Shown here: positions 47,761 through 59,703 of the stretch, piece after piece
Position numbering within the stretch: the stretch's first letter is position 1
How the letters are laid out: the number at the start of each line of letters is the position of its first letter
Source: Casuarina equisetifolia
Taxonomy: Eukaryota > Streptophyta > Magnoliopsida > Fagales > Casuarinaceae
Length of the DNA stretch: 64,000 nt
Assembly: GCA_028551475.1 (NCBI GenBank)
Contig: CM052358.1
Span: 20,858,853 to 20,922,852 of the forward strand
Reading direction: 5' to 3'
The notes under the pieces: generated by a model
Database searches by the model: none
What the model was told of the DNA's origin: nothing
The model's input: the letters and a program-made list of their open reading frames with translations, nothing else
Program-made: the position numbers and the translations under genes

Positions 47761-49447
47761 TTGAAAGCCTGGCGTGAGATTTGGGGGGCGGGGAAACGGG
47801 AAACCGGCAGAGGCGGTGAGTTGGGGTGTGAAGTAGGTAAGGGGAAGTCGGTGTTTGGTGACCGTATCAAGCGGTGGAACTTCGCGTGTGGTCTGGGCTA
47901 CGTGGTCGGAGCCTTTTCGATTGGTGGTGCGGTGGAGCGGGACCTCGGTCCAAGCGGAGGGGTCAAAGTGGGTTAACCCATAAAATATGGTATAATAATG
48001 TAAACCCACTATCAAATAGAGATTTTCATTTTACAAAACATTTTTTATCAAAATTATTTGCCATTAAAAAATGATAAATAAAAATAATAAAAATGTGAAA
48101 TAATGAGTGATTATTTATATGAATCGTAAGCTTATAGAGAAAAAAGTTATACAAAAAGTTTATGATCTTATAAGCACGTAATTTATTTCCTCAAAATCAA
48201 CTTGTAATTTTTTTTAATATAAGGTTTTAAAATGCTAATTATTGATAGTGATGCATTGATAGCATGAAATATTAAGAATGGAAATTTTGTAGAGAAAACA
48301 TATGATTTTTAAGTAATACTTAAGTACAAAAAATGTTTTTTAATTTACAAGTTAAATTTTATGTTAGGTCTAGGCTTAGATTTAATATGAAATTAAAATT
48401 TATGTTAATGTACTAAAAATTTCATTCACTTGAATTCTTAAAATACAATTGGTGTATAAGAAACATCAATTTTACCTTATTCAACTTGCGTAAAATATGT
48501 TTGGTGTATAAAAGAGTATGGAGAATGAAAGTTTCATATAAAAAAAATATAAATTTTAAAATATTTAGTATAAAAATATACTTCATTAGTCTATAAATTA
48601 AATTTTTAGTTGAACAACAGATTTATATATAAATTGCCATATATATATATATAAATATTTACTTATTTATTTTGATTCAGTTACTCTCAAGTGTTGAATC
48701 TATGACTAAAAAATTTTAAATAACACATTCTCCTTGTTGAATACTCACTCAAAAAAAAAGGAAATGAAGAGTATTTTACTTCAAATTTAAGACTAATATT
48801 GCAATACAAGACTCATTTTTTTTTGTTTAAAATCAATTTATAAGAAAAAATTATCTGTATACATAAAAATGACAAATTAATATATTAAGAATGTTGGAAA
48901 AATACAGAAATTTAACGCATTAGAGTTATATAACCATTAATCCAGTGAAATACTCTGCAAATGAAATTGATTCAAGATTTTTCATATTTATTTATATATA
49001 TTTAATCTTAGATTTATGGTAGTGATTACATGGACAAGTGGATCAAAGATCAAAGATTTGGAGACAGCGTAGATTCGGAGATAAGTAAACGCGTGTCCCC
49101 CAACATCTTTGCTTTTCATTGAAAATTGCGGACGCGTTTGGCGCACGCTCCAGCAGGGCGCGATTGGGCAACTCTAGAGAGCGGATCCTCTGAATTCGCG
49201 TACAATCCAGATGGACCCAAGCTTTCAAACAAGCCACGTCAGCGATCCGGTCCGTCCAAATGGAAAATGACAGCGGTTGGTTTTACTGTTTATTCGACAA
49301 GTACCATGAAGAAAATTACACTTATGGGATTATTTACAGGATTTATATTTTCTATGAAAATTTCTGAAATTTATATTAAATACTCAAAATCTGGTGATTT
49401 CTCCGCGTCTCTACCCTGAACACGGTTTCCCTCCGAGGTCTCCTACC
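47761..49447. other. Divergent intergenic region between CCCH and ARMC8 genes
   Basis: Positions 47.76-47.97 kb are GC-rich and may be the upstream promoter of the CCCH gene. From 48.0 to 49.05 kb the DNA is strongly AT-rich with no features beyond short AT runs. From about 49.1 kb the composition rises again ahead of the ARMC8 gene. Confidence 0.45.
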
Positions 49448-52400
49448 ATGCCTACCTCCGCCACAGCCTCGTCGAGCCACCGGCGCTCTTCGTCGGACCT
49501 GATCGTGCGGCTCAGCTCGACGGACCTCGAAGTCAAGCTGAGGGCGCTCAGGGAGGTTAAGAATCAGATCATCGGCAACCGCACCAAGAAGCTTTCCTTC
49601 CTCAAACTAGGGGCCGTCCCCGCCGTTGCTGCTGCGCTGACCCAAGCTGGCACCCCCTCTGACCTCTTAGTCCAGTCGGCGGCGGCGCTAGGTAGCTTCG
49701 CCTGTGGTTTTGACGCTGGCGTCCGAGCCGTCCTCGACGCTGGTGCCTTCCCCAATCTCGTTGACCTCCTCTCCCATCCCGATGAGAAGGTAAAAAAATA
49801 AAAATTCAACTAATTTGTTGTTTGGTTTACGATGGATGAGATGGAAAATTCAACATTTCATACGGTGAACAACAATTTTGGCTTGTTTAGTTCGATTAAA
49901 TTTAAAATCCATTGGAATATCTCGGTTGTAAGGGGTTTTAAATTGAATCGAACTAGCAAGCCCTTGGAATACCTCGGTTGCAAGGCTTGTTTGTGTTCTT
50001 GCTAAAATGTGGCAGATGGAGAAAAGAAATTTTGTACTGTTCAGTTTTTAAGAAGAAAACTCGTCAAAAATGATCTAATAGTTGCATTAGGCTTTTCTAT
50101 GCATGTCTGTTTGACGAACCAGGAGCTCTTAATTCATTTTGGTATCAATCTAAAGTGGCCCGGTGGTTGGTGGAATGATAGACGTTTAACACTGTGTTCG
50201 TTACTTTGGTTTTTGTTGCCCTTTGATTCAATGACCGTGGCGTTTGTTTTGCAACGTTCCCACCAAGGTAAAGTTGTAGCTATTTTTTGTTGCTTGTCAA
50301 CGCCTGACTAATCCATCAGTGTTCGAGAGTTTGTTTCACTCAAGCTTTGTGCATACTGCCGAAGGTGGTTCACCAAAGAAGTTTCATCCTTAGAATCAGC
50401 CGCACTAAAGCAAAAATCTCTCTCCCTACTTTTCTTCCCATATCTTCAATTATCTCTTTGCACCCGTTAGGGGTGGGTTGGGTGGGGGGAAGGGAACTGC
50501 TGTCTTTTCTTGCTTTACAGAAACGTCATATTTGTTTCCTATCTTTTTCCAGCCTGTTCATCAACTAGCCTTTTGTTAGTTTAAAAAATCCATTACATAT
50601 ATATATATATATATCAGTGCACATTTTATTCTTACTCTTGCCATTCTTGCCTGGATTATGCACAAAGCTAGACTTTGTTTCTGATGTAAGCTGTATTTGT
50701 TAGTACTGTTGTTCTGCCCACTTCATTTTTAATGTCACTGAATGGCTTTGCTTTGTCTCCAGGTTGTGGATGCTGGTGCTCGTTCCCTTAGAATGATTTA
50801 CCAATCAAAACTGGCTCCAAAGTATGATTTCCTTCAAGAGAAAAACATGGAATTTCTCCTTTCATTATTGAATAGTGAGAATGAAACTGTTATTGGACTT
50901 GGTGCAAGTATCATAATACATTCATGTGGTACAGTTGCAGAGCAAAATGCATTATGTCAGGCTGGGGTTTTGAAGAAGCTCATTAACCTTCTTGAAGGTT
51001 CCATAAGTCAGAAAGATGCTAGTTTAGAATCTCTCGCCACTATAATCAAGAACAACCCAGAAGCTGCTTCAAAGTTTGTTTCTGATAGCGGAAGAGCTTT
51101 GACCTCTGTTATTGACTTAACTAAAGATAGGAGTCCTCGGACAAGGTTACTGGCCTGCACGTGCTTAATTGTGATAAGGAACACTTCTCCTTGCTATCTA
51201 AATGATATAGGCATTAAAACCAAATTGGTATACATTTTGCTTGAGCTTCTTGATGATCCTGGTCAAATTGGAGATGATACTCCCTTTGTTTTATCTAGTC
51301 TAATTGCACAAAAGGAGGATCTACAGAAACTAGCTTTTGAGGCAAATGCTATTGATAAACTTTACAGTCACTTGCAAAAAGATTCATTACTTTCTAGACG
51401 TTTCGAAGGAATATTGTTGGTATTGGCTGATCTATGCTCAAAATTGGAGAGCTGCCGATCTAGGTTCCTATCTCTGCAGGTATGTTGTTCAGAAAGGTTG
51501 CGTAAACTTGTTTGTTTAATATATTAATTATGTCTCCATTGATATTTCTATTAACTGCTCCTTTTTTATCTTGCTATTGTTTGCAATAATGCTATGGGCA
51601 TAGGCCTTCGAAATTTGGTTGTGGAAATCAGTAGATGGCTGAAGTTTGTGTTCGTTAATTCTTGGATGTGTGTGTATGCACATGAAATATGAGTTCAGTT
51701 TTTGGCTCCCTGGAAAAGCAAATAAATTTCAAATGCTCGAAATTAGAAGGTCTGATGTAGTTCAATTTTGGACTTCTTAGCTTGTCAATTTTTGGCGTTG
51801 AAAGAATTTTTGTTTTACGAGGAAAGATTATTTTTCTTGAATGTTGGTACTACTGTATTTAGCTGTCTGTCCTTTCATTGGTTTCTGTAGATCTCAGTTG
51901 ATAATTCCAGTTGGCATGCAAAAACCGTGTGTAGACATTTAGAGGTTCTCACAATCCCATGATACAGCATGATTGCCATAATTGCTTAGTAGCCCTAGCA
52001 ACATTCTTTATCTAGCAATGTGTGTAACTTGTTTTCCTCTTACGTTCTATACATTTTTTGTTGTTGCAAGCTCCCCAACACTATGCTAGTGCATGAATTA
52101 TTTAAGACTTTTGTCACTCAGCTTAAGTAGGTGGGAGCTTATCTATGTAGAAAGTCTTTCTTGCTACTTCTGCTGTAAACTTTTCCTCTAAAGCAACTTC
52201 TGACCTTCTACTTTCCTTACCTATGATCAAAGTGTTTGGAGTGGCGTTGTTGTGATATGTTTTCTGGTGAACCTTTTCTTCTATCTGCTGCGCCACATCC
52301 CCCCACCAAAACACCGAAAAAACCGTCTTTTTTTTTTCTTTCTTCTTCTCACTTTTCTTTCTGGGTGCAATCAGGCCATTTGTTTGGAATTGCAAGGGTT

Positions 52401-55253
52401 GCAACTTTGAATCAGTAAAAAAAAACAGTCGATAGGGCTTTTGAATGGCAATTTGGGCAATTTAGATGTTATATGGGGCCTAGATTTGGTTGTTTGTTTT
52501 GTGTATATTGTCAATTAGAAACTTGGTAATTCATTCTTTGCCAATTATCATTACATGTGACTAATATATCTCCATGACTACAGGTGTTGGACGTAGTAGC
52601 CCATGCATTATCTCATGATAATGCTGATGTACGTGCTGCAGCTTGCATTTGCCTAAGAAGTGTCTCCAGGTCAATAAAGGTTTGTGCTTCCAATTTTAAG
52701 TTCGTGATAACTAATTTCTTGTTATTGTAGCTATAAATTTGCTAATAAAACATCATTCAGAATTTGAGTGCAGGACATTTTTTGAATGAGATGGTTGTGG
52801 TTCCATTGCTTCAGCTTTTACATGACCCATCTACCTCTGTCCAGGTATGCAAGCTTATTATAAAGATTGTTGTTGTTCTTCACTTTGTAGATTTATTTAT
52901 ATTAAATTGTAATTGAAGTTTATCAGATATGCGCCTTATTATGAAGTGCTTATGCACTTTATTATAGCTGGGGATGTAGAGTTAGTTGGTTAAGCATTGG
53001 GAGCCTAATTGACTATACCTTTTCCTGACCTGGTTGGGTGGGTAGCATCTGCATATCGTAACATTTTTGGAAGAATTTCGATGATCCACTTCTAATCTTT
53101 CAGTCATTCTTACTTTTCTTGTCCTGAATATGGGGTTCAGAAGGGAGGGAAAAATTCCTTTAGATTCAAGATGCAAAACTGCATGTTTTGAATGCTATTG
53201 GTGTTCTTTTGAAAGCAAGAATCTTCAAAACACAAAGATATGGTTCATGGAATCTATTCGTACATAGAATTGGAAAAGCATTTTTCGACTCATGGTTTAC
53301 CTATAACCGTGTTTCCTCCTCACTTTTCAGGTTGCAGCTCTGGGTGCTGTTAGCAACATTGTGGTTGATTTTACAACACATAAGTCTGTGATTGTAAAGT
53401 GTGGAGGTCTGAAAAGTCTTGTACAGTTATCAAAGTCAATGGACGCAACTCTAAGGTTAAATGCCTTGTTGGCTTTGAAGAACTTGATGTTCTTCGCTGA
53501 CAATAATTGCAAAGAAGGAATTCTTTTGGAGCTCACCACACCCTTGTTAGCGAGCCTTATATGCGGTAATGATTGAACTCTGTTTGTGACAATAGTTCAA
53601 ATTCTTGCTCTAGATATCGTGTAAAGCCCACTCTTTCATTGCATTTACAATGCAGACCCAGAGCCTTCTGTCCGAGAGCAAGCATTGGCACTTGTACGCA
53701 ATCTTGTTGATGGTTGTATAGACTCAATTGAGTTTGTGTGCGCTGAAGATTGGAACATTTTGGATGCTATTGGAAGGCAATTGCAGAGTGCTTCAAAGGC
53801 TGAAATTGGGATACAGGTTAGTATTGTTTTAGGGGGAAATGGTCTGAAAAGTAATTTTTTGAACTAGTAATTAAGATGTTAAGAGTGTCATATTGATTTG
53901 ATAGTTAGATGTTGTAACTTGTTGCGTGACCAATCTAAATTATAAGATGTGATTCCTAATTACTGGTACATTTAAAAGATAACTTGGTGCAAAATTTGGT
54001 AACTTGCTTTTGTTGTGCTCTTAAAGATGGCAAAATCCGATCTTGTTATAACTGGAGATTGTAAAAGATACCATCATTGGCTCATTGATGTTGATGTCTT
54101 GTGCTAATAGTTGCTATAGCTATTTGGTGTTACTGGTGGTCTTGGAAGTGTACAGCCAAAGTTCCACTGCCAGATACCTTCACATGTCCTGACCTTATCC
54201 TGTTTAGAATGAAATACTTGTGGAAGACCAATCATGTCATCGGAATAATGTTGCCATGCGAGATGTTATCCCCTCCATCTAATGAGAGGATGTCAATTAG
54301 TACAATATAACTCAAATTTTGGGAGGCAAGGAAGGAGAACCCAGGTCCTATTGTATAATATGTGCGGAGCTTTCCTAGTGGTGTAGGTGGTGGAATGAGA
54401 TCTGTCAGGTTGAAAAAGGTGTCTGCTATCTTGTCATTTCAATATGTTTGGATCACCGTTAAAGAAGAGTTAAGTTCTATATTGCATTGTAGGATAGCAA
54501 ACCTCAATGTTGCCATCATTTAATTTATTGCTTACAGCACGAGGCAGGCTCTATTGTACTAAATATTCAATTTAGCACCTGTGGCTTTTCTTTTCTGTCC
54601 TTCTAATAGAGTTACAGCACCGGCACTCCAGGCATTTTAAAGGGCACAGATAGTGTCCACATCTGTGCCCTTTGTCACCATTATAACGAGGTTTACGTTT
54701 TGTATTACCAAACTTGGGGAAGTTTTGGTACTTTCTTGGTGTTGTTAATATGATTGTTACTTATGTTATTATCATAATTATCATCATTATAATTACATCA
54801 TCCCCACAATTTTTTCATGCAGGGAATGTATGTTCTCAGCAACATTGCGACGGGGAATGAATCTCATAAGGAAGCAGTAATGCACCAACTCCTTCCACAA
54901 GTGACCGAAGGGGCATGTTCTTTTGTACTCAAGTTCTTGCAGAGTAACGACAGTCGGTTACGTACAGCGACAATCTGGGCCATAATAAATCTCACTTTGC
55001 CATCAAGTCCTGGTGCATCAAGCCGGGTTGTAAAACTACGCAGTGCTGGCATAGTTTCTCAAGTAAAGACAATGGTCAATGATCCCTGCCTGGATGTAAA
55101 GGTACTTCATTCTATATCTCAAATTAGGATGGCATTTGTTGGCCTTTTTTGGTTTATCCGTTTGCTAAACCATGCCTGATCCCTCATTTGGCACAGCTTC
55201 GTGTAAGAATGGCACTTGGGCAATTAATGACTTTTGGTGACAGCTCTACGTGA
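49448..55253 (+). CDS. ARMC8: Armadillo-repeat protein ARMC8 (GID5-type CTLH E3 ligase subunit)
   Basis: Eight exons join in frame: 49448-49789, 50763-51479, 52584-52679, 52761-52844, 53331-53565, 53656-53816, 54823-55101 and 55197-55253, giving 656 residues, close to human ARMC8 (about 670). Armadillo-type helical repeats run almost end to end: VQSAAALGSFACGFDAGVRA, GARSLRMIYQSKLAP, ENETVIGLGASIIIHSCGTV, DNADVRAAACICLRSVSRS, VAALGAVSNIVVDFTTH, RLNALLALKNLMFFADN, VREQALALVRNLVDGC and GMYVLSNIATGNESHKEAV. The N-terminus has EVKLRALREVKNQIIGNRTK, a strongly conserved plant ARMC8 block. ARMC8/Gid5 is a scaffold and substrate-receptor-binding subunit of the GID/CTLH ubiquitin ligase, in cytoplasm and nucleus. 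I chose ATG 49448 (MPTS); an in-frame ATG at 49394 would add 18 unsupported residues. Exon 1 is GC- and CpG-rich, unlike its surroundings. Confidence 0.92.
54639..54673. repeat. 13-bp perfect hairpin in an ARMC8 intron
   Basis: AAAGGGCACAGAT (54639-54651) is followed after nine bases by its exact reverse complement (54661-54673), inside the sixth intron of the ARMC8 gene. It is too short for a classical plant miRNA precursor. Confidence 0.85.
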
Positions 55254-56723
55254 TCAATTCTTCACATTTTTCGTGAATCCCTAGACCCCAAACACAGAAA
55301 CGGAATAGTAGATGCAGTTTTGTTTTCGCCTTTTCCTCGAGATATTTTTCAGCCATCCATCAATAGCCTGCAAAAACATGGGTATGCCTCATTCAAGGTC
55401 TATTATAATTTTTTATTTGGCCACAGAACTGATTTTTTACTAACACCTCACCATGACAGTCAGAATAAGAAGTGCTTGTGGCCCTTTGTTAATTTTAGAA
55501 CTAAATAAATAAATTTAAGGCCATTGCAATGGATATTTATTATGGTAAAAACAATGCAATAAGGCTTACGTTAAATCTTGGCCTCAAGTCAAAGATGTGA
55601 AGGGGCGATGTCCGTGGACCTGAAAATTTTACTTACAGCATGTGGTTGAGATTTTCACTTTTAGCTGTCTAGTTTACCCAATTTCTCCAGAAACTTTATG
55701 TTGTATTTTCGTGATCACCACCCATCTCCATTTACTTTTTAATCTTTCAGACTGATGCTAGTATTAGTTGCCTTTAGAAGTCAATTCCCCTTGAAAGTGT
55801 CTTCAAACATGTGGAATTGCAGCTCCTAATGAGTGAAATTGATGTTTCTATTGCCATGTTCCCCTTTTGCAGGTGTGACACATTGCTTCCAGTTTTTTTC
55901 CGGAGCAGTGTGACAGCTTTCTTACTTTGTAGTTGCTCCTGGATAACCTTTCAAAATTTCGTTTCTGTATTTTATGTATCCAATGATCAAATTTAGTACA
56001 GTTTCGAAGAATATGTACTGTGATCCTAGCTTAGATGACATCATATGCCAAAAGTTGTCTGGGTAGGCTAGTACCTCAGCTTGTAGGTTTTGTATGGCTT
56101 TGGGGAAACAATATAATAGGCTATCGAATATGGCCCCCGTAAGGCTACTATGATCGAGGCCACAGACTTCAGAAGCGTTTCTTTCCAAGCTAACACGCCC
56201 TGACCACTATATGCTTGGAGTAGAAGTTGTAAGGATTTTGTTATTGTTCTGAAAGTGCTCAGCTTTGCCTTTTATTAGGATATATATGGTAGCTGATACA
56301 TAATATTTTAGACTTGATTCAACTGTTACTAGTGAGGCTCTGCAAGAGATTGTTTTCCCCTTTCGGTGATCTATTATTTGTTCTGTCTTTTTGGTTAAAG
56401 ATTGGGAATATCATCAGTAACATCCATGTTCATCACACCTACGGTATAAGAACTATGCTATGATTGTGACGGCATAATTATATTCCACACTAGATCTGTG
56501 TAGCTTAGTTCCAACTGAGAGAGAAGCCAGTTTGTCATCTTGCTCTTGTTGGGTGGCATTCATATATACAATGTACGGATAATGACATCTTATTAGTTAT
56601 GTGGAAAATAATATATAAAGACAATCATGAGACCTTGATAGTAAAGAGAAAATATACCTAGACTAGGAAGAGCAGAGGGGAAAAAAGAAAAAAGAATAAC
56701 CAAAGTATGGAATTTGCAAGAAG
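55254..56723. other. Gap between convergent ARMC8 and RBCX2 genes
   Basis: About 1.47 kb lies between the two stop codons and should contain both 3' UTRs. No further coding signal is visible; the open frame at 55922-56188 on the minus strand resembles nothing I know. Confidence 0.45.
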
Positions 56724-59703
56724 TCAGCCAATCTTCTCTGTGTTTGTGTCATCTGAAGGCCATATCACAGTCTCCATGAGACGTTCACGCATCAACTCCA
56801 AGTTTTCATCAGTGATTTGTTGGTATATTTCAGCATGATTGCATTTCTACATCACAATGACAGGGAAATAAGGGTTTACACATTGTTTAAATTTTTCTGC
56901 ATGTACTTTGCAGGCTTAAGGAAAAAAATTGAAGAATTTCAAATTCCATACCTTGACCCATTTCCCATACAAATGAAGCCGTGTTACCATCACTCTCTCA
57001 GCAAGTTCTTGCTTCTCCTGTCATTAGAAAGAAATCATACATACTCCCAATTATGCATATTTAAGAGTACATAACATCATTCAAAACATCAACATCTAAT
57101 ATTTTGCACAAAATATTCACTTTTTTTTTTTTTTTTTTTTTAATGTTATTGAAATAGCATTAACAACAGTAGATGGTTCAATTTAGTTACACTACGAGGA
57201 TTATCTCCCTTGTCATGTCTCTAAAGGAATGTTTTGAAACCAAGTGTTGAGTTTTTCAGATATGAAGTACATACGATTTTCAGTTTTTCATTAATAAATC
57301 TCAAACAAGCCTTTTTCTATATAAGGATTCTAGAGAAAACACTCCTTAATTTTGATGTACTTCTTTTACTAAAACCAAAATCGGAAGCCTTACCTTCCCA
57401 AGGATACGGATGAAACGTTTTCCTTCACCAGCATTGTTTGTTGCAACAAAACTGTCCAAAAGAGCAAAGAAACAACCTTAGACCAAAGAATGATTAACAC
57501 AACATAAATATGTTTATGTTGGGGAATCGGATAAAGGGATGTTTCTTGATGTCATTAACCTAGGATAAGGCTATCTAAAAGAACAGAGTTGAGTGTAAAC
57601 AGAAACACCTCCTATCCTGTGCAAGGAAAATCATGTGTTGCCACAGCTTGTTCTACCCATTTGCAATAGATAAAGTAGGACAGTTTTATAAAGTGAGGTT
57701 GAAGATTCCACTTACTCATAGAACCACCTATATTGTGTTGGATTCATCTCGTAAAGCTGGTTAAGAACAGTCCGCACAGCCTTGTATGTGAAATAGTTGA
57801 GGATTTGCTGCAGACAGACATTTTGTCAGCTATATTCCTATCAGGATATGACTTTACAAAGTAATATTAAGGTTAATGGAAGTATCTCAGTAGGAACCGG
57901 TATTCTTCAAAGAAGATAGGTATACAGACTCCTTGCTATATCATTAAACGGGTTATTAAAAAGAAAAAGAAAAAAGCAAGCAATGGGATCTATATTATGC
58001 ATTCCTTTTGTTATGTTCATCTTGGAACTGACTATAGATAAATAATTTGTGTTGAAAACAAGGTTCAGACACTGGGAGCTCACTCAGCTGACACCATATT
58101 CCAAATGGTAATGGCCTCAATCCTTGTATCTACAAAAGTGTTGCAGCCATTTTGGACCAACCCAAATTGATCCAGAACAAGCCCAAGAATCAACTCCTAT
58201 TGGTCCAACAGAAATATGCAATTCCGCCCATGCCCATACACTAATAAGTGATCCACGTGGGGAGCTTTGTTTGGTAATTTTGACTAGAAACAACTTTCAA
58301 GACATCCATCTCTCAGCTAACTAAAATCAATTAATAGCCTTGATTATCCCTGGAACCCATACTATAATTTATCATGCTAGTACTCATCTTTGACTAATAT
58401 CTTGAGAATAAGAATATCTCTCCTATAAATAGATATGCTCTCTTGTAACTAAGAGAAATTATAAAATTAAATTCTATAGTAGTTAAACATTAGCTTATTT
58501 TCAAAATTCTATATTTCTTTGACTTATTCCAAGAGTGGTAAATACTTTCAACAGAAGATGGTAAATTTTCTGTATCTTTAATTTTCAACAATAATTTTAT
58601 CTAGTACTTTCATATTCTCTATATGGTAGCAAAAGGCTAAAGATTAGAGAGAAAAACACATTGTTGGATAGGTGTTGATTTTCTGATAGCTGAAGGACAA
58701 GAAGAAAGTTTAATCTAAGAAACAAGAATCTAAGGTTAATGGCAAGATTCTTATAGAGGGTTATAAAAATTAAGCGCTAGTATTATGACCTACATGATAT
58801 ATAAGTGATTATTGCGTTCAGACAGGTTAACAATACAGAAAAAAGCTACTGTTCTACATAACAGATTGAGATGCAGCTCCTGGGCACATTTAAACTCGCA
58901 TGCATATGAACAAGTTATCGCTAGGAATGCAAAGATATATATGTGAACTGACAACAGATAATATAGTGACTTCTCTTTCATTCCACATTATTTTAGAGAC
59001 TTACTTCATGCGTCAAACTAATGACTTCCCAATCACAGCTCGTGGACTTATCTTTCCATCTTCATCTAGAAAATGGAGTCAGACTATACATTAATACCCA
59101 CAATCTGATGAGCTACTAAATTCCATCCTTAGACGAGTAGATATGGTCTAACAGCTAATGCTTCATTGCAAAACCATGACATGCTTATTGTGCTCCTTAG
59201 CTCAAGTTCTAACTCTTGAAACTATCAAAATCTTGAAGAATTATTCACTGCAAATACCTCTAGAACTAGATATCCTATGCTTAATGATGGATTACAGCAA
59301 TATTTCAAGAAAGGGGACTTAAAAACCAAAACAACAATGAGTTCCACCATATCAATTTTCTCACCGTTTTAACATCCTCAAAACTGTCATCGTACTGTCC
59401 GGCAAGCTCGTTGACGATCACCAACCTCCGATCCTTCCGCTGCTTCCTGGAACTCCTGTGAACGATGCCTGAAAGCGCTTTCCTTGAGAGCCGAAACTCA
59501 CGCCCAGAATCAATGAACGGACTGCTTAACTTCACGGACCCTGGATTCCGAAAATGCCTCCTCGCCATTGAATTCCTATGCGAAAACAACCCACCACTAC
59601 TCTTGAGGTTCATGTTTGTTGAAGGCAGTGCATCCAAACACAAACACGGGCTGGTGTGCGAGTCCACCACCGACGAACCCACTACCGATAAACCCCCAAC
59701 CAT
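56724..59703 (-). CDS. RBCX2: Chaperonin-like RbcX protein 2, chloroplast Rubisco assembly chaperone
   Basis: Five minus-strand exons join in frame: 59703-59365, 57807-57716, 57451-57394, 57017-56952 and 56846-56724, giving 225 residues. Exon 1 encodes a Ser/Arg-rich, acid-poor plastid transit peptide (MVGGLSVVGSS start, SPCLCLDA, many basic residues up to about 95). The mature RbcX fold follows: QILNYFTYKAVRTVLNQLYE, MNPTQYRWFYDFV, GEGKRFIRILGKEKQELAER, VMVTRLHLYGKWVKKCNHAE and DENLELMRERLMETVIWPSD. RbcX dimers clamp the C-terminal peptide of the Rubisco large subunit and help assemble the L8 core in the stroma. The YFTYKAVRTVLNQL helix and the acidic C-terminal tail assign it to the RbcX2 group (Arabidopsis At5g19855, about 203 residues). 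The frame is open upstream to 60069, but ATG 59703 begins the conserved transit peptide. Intron 1 carries LTR-like sequence in the opposite orientation. Confidence 0.95.
57121..57142. repeat. T22 homopolymer in RBCX2 intron
   Basis: Twenty-two consecutive T on the plus strand (A on the gene strand), in the third intron of RBCX2. This may be the poly(A) trace of a retroposed sequence or simple slippage. Confidence 0.9.
58050..58590 (+). mobile_element. LTR-retrotransposon-like sequence (candidate solo or truncated LTR) in RBCX2 intron 1
   Basis: The segment starts TGTTGAAAA (58050-58058) and ends in its exact reverse complement TTTTCAACA (58582-58590), the TG...CA termini of LTRs. About 150 bases before the end is a TATAAATAG box (58434-58442), followed by CTCTTGTAACTAAG, the layout of a U3-R-U5 LTR of 541 bases. 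A G-box palindrome CCACGTGG lies in the U3-like part (58253-58260). The sequence TGGTAGCAAAAGGC at 58624 loosely resembles a tRNA-Met primer site but is 33 bases beyond the end. I see no matching 5-bp target duplication (ATTTG versus ATAAT) and no gag/pol, so this is an old or truncated copy. Confidence 0.45.

Noticed and set aside
58041..58600. Target-site duplication around the LTR-like segment
   Set aside because: The five flanking bases differ (ATTTG versus ATAAT), so a simple intact solo LTR is not demonstrated.
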